Below, piece by piece: positions 13,817 through 19,336 of a DNA stretch of 42,316 bases. Within the stretch, counting starts at the first letter, position 1, and each line of letters begins with the position of its first letter. This DNA comes from a virus, in IMG/VR virus record IMGVR_UViG_3300030329_005397, positions 1 to 42,316 of that record. One strand, given 5' to 3'. The notes beneath the pieces are model-generated. The model searched no databases and was not told where the DNA came from. It worked only from the letters and a program-made list of their open reading frames with translations. The translations under genes and the position numbers were made by a program.

Positions 13817-15696
13817 CAGTCTTCCTCGGTTGGTACATATACCCTGGGCGTCGCCAGGCGGTTCTCTTTGTATTGCCAGGAGCCGTCTTCCTTGCCGAAA
13901 AACAGACGCTTCATAGGCTCGTCGCCGTCGCCTCCGCGTTGAGCCAGAACGATGAACATGGCGTCGTGTAGCTCCTTCACTTTCCGAAGGTCCGAATCCG
14001 GGGCTCCTTTTGTATGCAAAGACTCCAGGTCGAGTTCCTTCTGCTTGTTTCTAAATACGCAAATAACGTTGTGCGAAAGGTCGGTTATATGAACCGAGCC
14101 CCGGACGTCGTGCTTCGACGGCCAGTATTTAGCCTCCGGTCGTTTTTCGCTGGGCTTCTTGGAGTGGGCCACCAGGTGGACGTGAACGTCGTGCTCGGCG
14201 GCGAAGTCGCACAAGGCGTTTAAGAATTCCTTTTGGCCCTGGTTGTCTTCCTCGTGAACGCTGCATCGCATCAGCGAGTCGATCACGAAGTGGGTTACGC
14301 CGTATTTTCTGGCGGCGTAGGCGAAGACCTCCAGGATCTCGGCCCCGGACGCGGTGCCTACTTTGTCATATACCCAAAAATAGCCGCTCATCCAGGTAAG
14401 GGCTCGCCGGAAATCGTCCTCGTCGTCCGGCTTGGATTTGCCCATAGCCATCCTCATCATATTTTGGACATTCTTTTCCGGTTTCATTTCAAGCGAACAA
14501 ATGCAGGATTTGCGGCCCAAGCCGGCCAGGTGAACCAGGACGTAGTTGAGCAGGACCGTTTTGCCGTGCTTGGAATACCCGGTCCAGGTGCTGACCTCGC
14601 CGGCCCGGAAGCGGAAAGGTAGGGTCCAGGGCGGAGCATCGCCGGGCTCCTCTCCGCCAGGCGGGTAAAAACATTCCCAAACTCGAAGGTCGAAGTCGGC
14701 CACGTTCTTCAGCTCGGCCGGATCCATGTCCCTGGCCGCCTGGTAGGGACCCTCGAAGAACTCGGAGCCGTCGGCTCCGGACTGAGCCCATTCGTTGACG
14801 TCCTTGCAGCCGTCCGGCCACTCGATCATCTTGCACCGTTCCCGGCCCAGGCGCCTGGCGAGCGTGGCCTGGGATTTCACTCCCGCCTCGTCGATGTCGC
14901 CGGCTAAATAAATTGTCTTGAAGCATTGCAGCCAATCGTAGTCGTGCTGGAGCGGGTCGTCCTTGTCGCTCTTCAACGTTCCAAACGGAAGCGAGACGGC
15001 CGGGAACCCCCAGCCCGTAAGGGTGACCGCGTCGATCTCTCCCTCGGTGATAAACAGTTCCTCGCAGTCGGCCGGGATCGCCTGGATCCCGAAAAGCATC
15101 CTGGGCCCTCCGGCCGGCTCGACGCGGATTCCCTTTTTCTCGAACTCCAGCCACTTTACCAGGAGCAGCTCCCCGTCCGAGTCCACGAACGGCCAGGCTA
15201 TTTTCTTGCCGTCGGGAGACTGGCCGACGCCGTAAGCCGCCAGGGCCTCCGGCTCGAGCTTTCTGGTTTTCACCAGGTACTTGTAGGCCGGGCTCGCCGG
15301 GTCCAAAGGAAGCGGCTTCTCCGGGCGGGGTCCTTTTTTCGGATCCCTCCGAGGCAGCATCGTTTCCCTGACCGACTTCAATTTCGGAGCCAGGTCCGCT
15401 ATACCCAGCAAACGCTTGGCCTCCTCGAACGCGGTCCGAAAGTCGCAATTCCTGGTAGCCATCCAAAGCCCCAGAAGGTCGCCTTTTTGACTCGGGTCGG
15501 CGTGGTCGATCCACAGCCCTTGATTGGGGCCCTGGAGCGAGACCCGGAGGGAGGTTGTTTTTTTGCCGGTTTTGCTTCGACCGGTAACGTTCGGGGCCGC
15601 CCATTCCCCTTTGATTCTCTCGCCCTCGGGCAAAAGGTGGCGACAAACCTCCTCCGCTCGACTCGCGAGCGCTTCGCTTACTTGCCTCCCGTCCAT
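13816..15696 (-). CDS. Primase-helicase (Toprim plus RecA-like DnaB-family helicase), 626 aa
   Basis: This is the replicative enzyme of the phage. The N-terminal part (1-110) corresponds to a primase N-domain but lacks a visible four-Cys zinc finger. The Toprim domain is marked by FITEGEID (Glu218) and LAGDIDEAG (Asp267, Asp269). The helicase domain has Walker A GYSKHGKT (373-380), SLEM (401-404), Walker B HFVIDS (Asp473), motif H3 HVHLVAHSKK (505-514), and DVRGSVHITDLSHNVICV near 530-547. The layout is that of T7 gp4 or Twinkle-like proteins. It follows the iteron-bearing initiator gene with 3 bases between the genes, so loader or initiator and helicase are made together. Confidence 0.9.
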   Translation of the reverse strand: MDGRQVSEALASRAEEVCRHLLPEGERIKGEWAAPNVTGRSKTGKKTTSLRVSLQGPNQGLWIDHADPSQKGDLLGLWMATRNCDFRTAFEEAKRLLGIADLAPKLKSVRETMLPRRDPKKGPRPEKPLPLDPASPAYKYLVKTRKLEPEALAAYGVGQSPDGKKIAWPFVDSDGELLLVKWLEFEKKGIRVEPAGGPRMLFGIQAIPADCEELFITEGEIDAVTLTGWGFPAVSLPFGTLKSDKDDPLQHDYDWLQCFKTIYLAGDIDEAGVKSQATLARRLGRERCKMIEWPDGCKDVNEWAQSGADGSEFFEGPYQAARDMDPAELKNVADFDLRVWECFYPPGGEEPGDAPPWTLPFRFRAGEVSTWTGYSKHGKTVLLNYVLVHLAGLGRKSCICSLEMKPEKNVQNMMRMAMGKSKPDDEDDFRRALTWMSGYFWVYDKVGTASGAEILEVFAYAARKYGVTHFVIDSLMRCSVHEEDNQGQKEFLNALCDFAAEHDVHVHLVAHSKKPSEKRPEAKYWPSKHDVRGSVHITDLSHNVICVFRNKQKELDLESLHTKGAPDSDLRKVKELHDAMFIVLAQRGGDGDEPMKRLFFGKEDGSWQYKENRLATPRVYVPTEED

Positions 15697-15699
15697 GCC

Positions 15700-16290
15700 T
15701 CATTCCTTCCACATATGATAAGGCCGGGTAATGTGAGGACTTACGTCCGCCCATTCATCGTCTTCTTTGGCCGGGGGGGGCTTTTTTTTCGGGAAAACCC
15801 CAGCCCATCCGCTCACCGTCGACTCACCCAAGGCGTCCAGTACCTGCTGCAAGTCGTACTTCTCGAACTGCTCCGCGAATACCTCGGCCGTCCCGGCGGA
15901 AACCGGGGGGGGATTTGTTTTCGGCTCGGATCTCATTTCAACAAATCTTTTCCAGGCGAGCTCGAACTCCGGGCAGTTGAATTCCGGCTTGTTGGAAAAA
16001 AGAGAAGAGAAAGAAGAAAGAAATAAATCCCCCTGGGGGGATACTAGGGGGGTTCTTACTGTATTTTTTTCTCTTTGTCTCCCGTGTGCGCGAGGTTTGG
16101 GCCCTGTTTGGGCCCTGTTTGGGCCTTGTTTGGGCCCTGTTTGGGCCCTGTTTGGGCCCTGTTTGGGCCCTGTTTGGGCCTTGAGTAGCGAGGCAATGTA
16201 AGCCGATTTTGTCATTGCTGAAGCTGAAGCTGATTTTTCAAGGTCTTCGGCTAAAGCAACGGGGAGGGTTACTTTGATTATTTTTTTCAT
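15700..16290 (-). CDS. Replication initiator-like protein: N-terminal ribbon-helix-helix, repeat linker, DnaT/O-like C-domain, 196 aa
   Basis: Residues 1-38 (IIKVTLPVALAEDLEKSA then MTKSAYIASLLK) form a CopG-type ribbon-helix-helix DNA-binding domain. Residues 38-66 are an 11-residue repeat (AQTGPKQGPNR) encoded by the iterons. After a linker, residues 104-167 (CPEFELAWKRFVEMR ... VLDALGESTVSGWAGVFP) match the C-terminal 'WxxW ... GWxGLFP' region of phage replication and helicase-loader proteins. DNA-binding head, iteron-coding linker and helicase-recruiting tail mirror the lambda O arrangement. ATG 16290 gives an ATGA overlap with the excisionase-like gene. Homopolymers near 15771-15790 (C8 and A8 in the coding strand) are potential slip sites. 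Confidence 0.7.
   Translation of the reverse strand: MKKIIKVTLPVALAEDLEKSASASAMTKSAYIASLLKAQTGPKQGPNRAQTGPKQGPNRAQTGPKPRAHGRQREKNTVRTPLVSPQGDLFLSSFSSLFSNKPEFNCPEFELAWKRFVEMRSEPKTNPPPVSAGTAEVFAEQFEKYDLQQVLDALGESTVSGWAGVFPKKKPPPAKEDDEWADVSPHITRPYHMWKE
15995..16183. other. ori: Candidate replication origin: eight 11-bp iterons plus purine/AT-rich tract inside the initiator gene
   Basis: Eight tandem units TTTGGGCCCTG (two read TTTGGGCCTTG) run from 16096 to 16183. Each full unit holds the palindrome GGGCCC. On one side is a T-rich stretch (16060-16078), a near-palindrome of C and G runs (16027-16042) and a 34-base purine tract (15995-16028) that should melt or unwind easily. Iterons next to an easily melted tract inside the initiator gene is the plan of the lambda origin. 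The function is inferred from this layout. Confidence 0.6.
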
Positions 16291-16511
16291 GCCGTCACCT
16301 CCGACCTTTCCTGGAGCCGCAGGACGGCCGCCTCCGGTATCCGCAGAGTGGCTTTGCTGCCATTGAGATAGAAGTAGGGCCAGAGGCCGCTACGGCCTTT
16401 TGATTCGTCCGCGTCCCGCATGTAGCGGTAGACGGTCTTTGGGTTGACGCTCAATATCTCGGCCACCTCTTTGACGGTGAGTAGTTTTTGGGGGGTCTTT
16501 CTTGCAGGCAT
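16287..16511 (-). CDS. Excisionase-like/MerR-type helix-turn-helix protein, 74 aa
   Basis: ATG 16511 (MPARKTPQKLLTVKEVAEIL) shares its A with the TAA of the upstream gene. The longer open frame to 16697 is a shadow of that gene. LTVKEVAEILSVNPKTVYRY followed by MRDADESKGR and a basic wing is the HTH_17/AlpA-type fold found in excisionases and small phage regulators. It is far from attP (about 11 kb) and adjacent to the initiator. It could be the directionality factor, a repressor, or an origin-binding helper. The fold is well supported; the role is not. Confidence 0.75.
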   Translation of the reverse strand: MPARKTPQKLLTVKEVAEILSVNPKTVYRYMRDADESKGRSGLWPYFYLNGSKATLRIPEAAVLRLQERSEVTA

Positions 16512-17138
16512 TAGAATCTTCCTCGGTATCGTGGGAGTTTGCAGGCCAGGCTCCACAGAGTCTCGCCGGGGTTTTTTTTCGCGGGAACCAACATTCCCTT
16601 TGTGAAATTCTTCGTCTCGCGGACTACCAGGGTGGCCATCTCGGCCGGCTTGTAATGGCGTAGCTCGGCCGGCTTGTAGTCCTCGGCGGCGATGCACCCC
16701 AGGAGCCGGGGATTGGTCCAGAAACGGACGACGATCAAATCCTTGTATTCAACCTCGGGAACGTCCTCCTGGTCGATCTGGAAGACTCCCAGGAGCTTGA
16801 TCACCCCATCGGCCGTCAGAAGGACTTTCTTGCCCTTCTTGATCCACCCATCGCCTTCCTGGAGATATTGCCTCCTGGCGAGCCTTACGCGGCCCCTGGT
16901 GAGGCCCAGGCGTTTGGCCAGGTCCGCCTCAAGTTCCCCTTTGTCTAAAATTTTGTCTGGGCGGATGTATCCTCCCCGGCTACCCGCATCGATTTTCTTC
17001 GACCCCCCCCCCCCCCGGTCGGCCGTCTGGATCCCTGGGACCCGGCACCTCGAGGCCCTCGGGTCCACCAGGTTGTGTACCCTTTTGTGTAGCAGGATAA
17101 GACAAATCGTCTGTTTTATGCCGAATTGAACCCTTCAA
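16511..17138 (-). CDS. DNA-binding (winged-helix-like) control protein broken by a frameshift at a G14 tract
   Basis: Downstream of the tract the frame encodes a clear protein: YIRPDKILDKGELEADLAKR then LGLTRGRVRLARRQYLQEG, a winged-HTH-like start. Upstream of the tract that frame looks like non-coding shadow and lacks an ATG (only GTG 17068). The neighbouring frame, in contrast, reads MKGSIRHKTDDLSYPATQKG with normal codon use from TTG 17138, which overlaps the upstream TGA as TTGA. The two frames join if the run holds 13 or 16 G instead of 14. The coordinates given are for the whole reconstructed gene of about 208 residues. A sequencing slip, a phase-variable switch or slippage during expression are all possible. 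Confidence 0.6.
17003..17016. repeat. 14-base C/G homopolymer within a control gene
   Basis: There are 14 consecutive C on the plus strand (G on the coding strand). It is the longest homopolymer noticed in the window. It lies exactly where the coding potential changes frame. Confidence 0.9.
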
Positions 17139-17824
17139 CCTCTTGGTACTCCATCCTTGTCCGCCGGTTCAGCGGCCTCCGGCCCTGGTTGCGACGGCGG
17201 AGCCAGGGCCGGCCCGGGCGACGGGCCGGCCAGGCCCTTTTGTTCCTTCTTTTCTCCCTCTATTTTCATTCCCTCGCCTCCAACGGCTCGGACCCGGCGA
17301 AGGCTCGCCAGGTAGGCATCGAAATCCTCATTACTTGGCTCGGCCGGAGAGTGGGCCACCCGGCTGGTAGCTCCACCACTCAACAGCTCGCTCTTCTCGG
17401 TCAGTATGCCCACGATGACCGCCTTCTGGTTGGCCGGGATCTTCCTCGCCTGCTCGTCGTCCAGGAGGTCTTCGACGATTCGCTCGCCGGCCAGCCTGGC
17501 TCCTCTCCGGTAAAGGTTCGCCAACCTTCCTTTTTCTATATCTACAGCCTCACCCTCCCGGTCCCGGACGGCCATGACCGTGTTCGGGCTGACCTTCAGC
17601 AGCTTGCCGATCCGGATCATGCCCAAACCTTCGGCCAGGCAGTAGACAATGGTTTGATAGACTTGCGGTTTTTGCTCGAAAAGACGATCCCCCGTGTACT
17701 CGCCGCGACGCTCCGCGGCGGCCAGGAACTCGGCCGGGATGCCGGGCAGATCCAACTGCTCGACCTCCGCCTCGGCGGGCTCTGCAAGAAGCAGGCTGTC
17801 CTTCGATTTTTGCGTCAAAATCAA
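17135..17824 (-). CDS. Helix-turn-helix DNA-binding protein, 229 aa
   Basis: Residues about 50-85 (VYQTIVYCLAEGLGMIRIGK then LLKVSPNTVMAVRDREG) form a resolvase/transposase-like HTH. They are followed by a helical region (AGERIVEDLLDDEQARKIPA, NQKAVIVGILTEKSELLSGG) and a Pro/Gly/Glu-rich disordered tail of about 50 residues. The pattern resembles phage helix-turn-helix proteins that carry a small-terminase-like or replication-control head. It sits second in the control operon, coupled by ATGA to the ribbon-helix-helix gene and by TTGA to the G-tract gene. A role in early control or replication is most likely. A small terminase is an alternative, although it is 4.3 kb from TerL. Confidence 0.65.
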   Translation of the reverse strand: MILTQKSKDSLLLAEPAEAEVEQLDLPGIPAEFLAAAERRGEYTGDRLFEQKPQVYQTIVYCLAEGLGMIRIGKLLKVSPNTVMAVRDREGEAVDIEKGRLANLYRRGARLAGERIVEDLLDDEQARKIPANQKAVIVGILTEKSELLSGGATSRVAHSPAEPSNEDFDAYLASLRRVRAVGGEGMKIEGEKKEQKGLAGPSPGPALAPPSQPGPEAAEPADKDGVPRG

Positions 17825-18018
17825 GCCCCTCTGCGATCCTGCTGTTCATCTCTTTTCAATGCCTGCTTCAAGTCGGGATGATCCTGGAGAAGAGATCGAA
17901 GGGTCGAGCTTAACGAGCTGCTTCGGCGAAAGGCCAGGCGGCGAACGAAATCCATTTCCCGGTCAGTCAATTGAACCATGCAACGATGGCGCCGGAGAGG
18001 TTGTAGGGTTGTTGTCAT
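17821..18018 (-). CDS. Small ribbon-helix-helix regulator, first gene of the replication-packaging operon, 65 aa
   Basis: MVQLTDREMDFVRRLAF then RRSSSLSSTLRSLLQDHPDL has the strand-helix-helix pattern of Arc/CopG-type regulators. The ATG at 18018 gives 65 residues; Met14 is an alternative start that trims a basic N-terminus. It faces the plus-strand regulator across an operator region rich in TGCAACA repeats, and is ATGA-coupled to the next gene. By position it could be a Cro-like antagonist of the divergent regulator. That role is inferred. Confidence 0.65.
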   Translation of the reverse strand: MTTTLQPLRRHRCMVQLTDREMDFVRRLAFRRSSSLSSTLRSLLQDHPDLKQALKRDEQQDRRGA

Positions 18019-18026
18019 CCATAACG

Positions 18027-18133
18027 AAGTGCAACAATCTGCAACACTCTGTCAAATTAAAGTTATTAACAAGGGAATTTGACACAAATTGTTGCACTTG
18101 ACACCTGAAGAACTCAATACATATGTATGCACC
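18027..18133. promoter_or_regulatory. Divergent promoter/operator region of the putative lysogeny switch
   Basis: A perfect 11-bp inverted repeat, AAGTGCAACAA (18027-18037) and TTGTTGCACTT (18089-18099), encloses an inner pair, GTCAAATT (18051-18058) and AATTTGAC (18076-18083). TGCAACA occurs at 18030 and again at 18040, one helical turn apart, with an inverted copy at 18090. TTGACA boxes lie at 18079-18084 and 18098-18103 on the plus strand. The latter is followed after 18 bases by TATGTA (18122-18127), which would start transcription close to ATG 18134. On the minus strand TTTAAT (18061-18056) is a possible -10. The repeats suit binding by one or both flanking ribbon-helix-helix proteins. 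Confidence 0.65.
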
Positions 18134-18382
18134 ATGTCACCTAAAGATAAAGAGGAAGTTCGAGTAGCTTTCCAGCTCCCAGCCCATATCGTCCAGGATA
18201 TAGATAAACTAGCGGCCTCGCTGCACCAAACCCGGTCGCAAATGTATCGTTGGATCACCGTGTCCTTCCTCGAGTCGGTGTGCGACAAAGAAGAACCCCC
18301 ATCAATTCCAATGCTACTGGAGCTTGCCCGGACGGTTAAAGGCCCGAAAGAGTCGACCCCGTTCTCTCCCGTAAGGAACTAA
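18134..18382 (+). CDS. Ribbon-helix-helix transcription regulator, 82 aa
   Basis: The core VRVAFQLPAHIVQDIDKLAA then SLHQTRSQMYRWITVSFLES is a textbook CopG/MetJ-like pattern: a strand with alternating polar residues, then two helices. ATG 18134 (MSPKDKEEVRV) is chosen over TTG 18089, which would place the operator repeats inside the gene. No good Shine-Dalgarno is seen before 18134. The best promoter starts transcription at about that base, so the message may be leaderless, as for lambda cI from PRM. It is the only regulator reading away from the replication operon, so it is the best candidate for the lysogeny repressor. Confidence 0.7.
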   Translation: MSPKDKEEVRVAFQLPAHIVQDIDKLAASLHQTRSQMYRWITVSFLESVCDKEEPPSIPMLLELARTVKGPKESTPFSPVRN

Positions 18383-18424
18383 CTATATGTAAAATCAAGT
18401 CCGCCCGGCAATGAAAGGATTAGA

Positions 18425-19042
18425 ATGAACATCACCAAACAAAGGCACTACAAGGAGATAACCGAAAATCGCGTGACCGACCTTACGGAGCGGCTGGATA
18501 AGGCAACCGAGGCTGCCAAACGCGCCGATGCGGAATTCCAGGAAACAAAACACTGGTGGCGACGCTTCTGTATGCTTGCTTTTTTATCGTTGTCCGGATT
18601 AGCCGCCTACTGGGTTTCGCTCACTAGCGAGCGATGGAAGGAGTCCAACGAAGTCAGCAAGCTGGAAGCCGAACTTAACATTATTCACGAGAAAACGATT
18701 CTTGAAAAGGACCTGCGCAACAATGAACTGGTCGATAAAATCGAACACTTGAGCAAAGCACTCAGGGCTCACAAACAGCAATCTGTGACCGTGCGCAACT
18801 TTTTGTTGACCTTTCACCAACCCGAGAGCTCGCCGGGATTACCAAACGATTTTAGGGACTGGTGGACCTATGAACACATGCGCCTAGAGCGAGGAGTTCC
18901 TGGGCCCCGATATACTTACGGGCTTCGCTTGATCGAGCAACTGGAGCATGAGTGGAACGACGGTAATCCAAAACTTGGTCGCCGAGACGCAGCCACAACG
19001 GCTGGCAAATTAACAAACGACGAAGACGAAAAGCAGTTGTGA
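18425..19042 (+). CDS. Membrane-anchored coiled-coil protein, 205 aa, possible lysogenic-conversion or exclusion factor
   Basis: The N-terminal coiled coil (residues 7-40, ITENRVTDLTERLDKATEAA) leads into one membrane helix at about 46-65 (FCMLAFLSLSGLAAYWVSL). A second coiled coil (ELNIIHEKTILEKDLRNNEL) and a soluble C-domain with several Trp and Tyr follow. AAAGGA stands 5 bases before the ATG. It is the second gene of the plus-strand cassette with the putative repressor, where phages often keep genes expressed in the lysogen. Base composition is visibly more AT-rich than the flanking structural genes. No family is recognised; superinfection exclusion or defence is a guess from position and membrane topology. 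Confidence 0.65.
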   Translation: MNITKQRHYKEITENRVTDLTERLDKATEAAKRADAEFQETKHWWRRFCMLAFLSLSGLAAYWVSLTSERWKESNEVSKLEAELNIIHEKTILEKDLRNNELVDKIEHLSKALRAHKQQSVTVRNFLLTFHQPESSPGLPNDFRDWWTYEHMRLERGVPGPRYTYGLRLIEQLEHEWNDGNPKLGRRDAATTAGKLTNDEDEKQL

Positions 19043-19045
19043 TAG

Positions 19046-19336
19046 TCAGTACATGCCGCCGGGGCGGTACAGGACGACCGGGCTTTCCAGGTGCCCCAGC
19101 GAATTCAGGACGTTGAAGTCCAAATGCTCGAGCGCGCGCTCCTGGTCGCCGAATTCCTTGGTCGCGACCTCCACCAGCTTGTCCCAGTCGTAGCAGGCCA
19201 CCGGACCGAAGTCTATCTTCTCGACGTAGCCGACCAGGGCCTCGTCCCAAAAGTCCTCCTCGAGCACCAGGCAGCTCTCGCAGGCCGCGTCGATGAATTC
19301 ACGCTGGGGCGAAAGCTCCGCCGGCAAACCGCTCAT
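19046..19336 (-). CDS. Hypothetical protein, 96 aa, after the giant gene
   Basis: This acidic soluble protein starts MSGLPAELSPQREFIDAACE. It contains two Cys close together (CESC), an aromatic/acidic middle (EEDFWDEALVGYVEKIDFGP) and ends PVVLYRPGGMY. Its ATG shares the A of the giant gene's TGA (TGATG). It ends 3 bases from the stop of the convergent membrane-protein gene, so no room is left for a separate terminator. It is the last gene of the virion operon. No family is recognised. A small partner or chaperone of the giant protein is possible from the tight coupling, but this is not shown. Confidence 0.65.
   Translation of the reverse strand: MSGLPAELSPQREFIDAACESCLVLEEDFWDEALVGYVEKIDFGPVACYDWDKLVEVATKEFGDQERALEHLDFNVLNSLGHLESPVVLYRPGGMY

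Noticed and set aside
16512-16697. N-terminal extension of the excisionase-like protein
   Set aside because: It lies within the gene upstream and has shadow-type composition. TAATG at 16511 sets the start.
17017-17068. GTG 17068 as start of the 185-aa DNA-binding protein
   Set aside because: The frame upstream of the G tract lacks coding character, has no ribosome site and does not touch the previous gene, whereas the other frame does all three.
17070-17095. Third pair of TTGTGTA-like integrase arm sites
   Set aside because: Only the short TTGTGTA core recurs, inside a coding frame and 12 kb from attP. It is likely chance.
18089-18133. TTG 18089 as start of the plus-strand regulator
   Set aside because: It would put the operator repeat and the -35/-10 boxes inside the gene. 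ATG 18134 begins at the expected transcription start.
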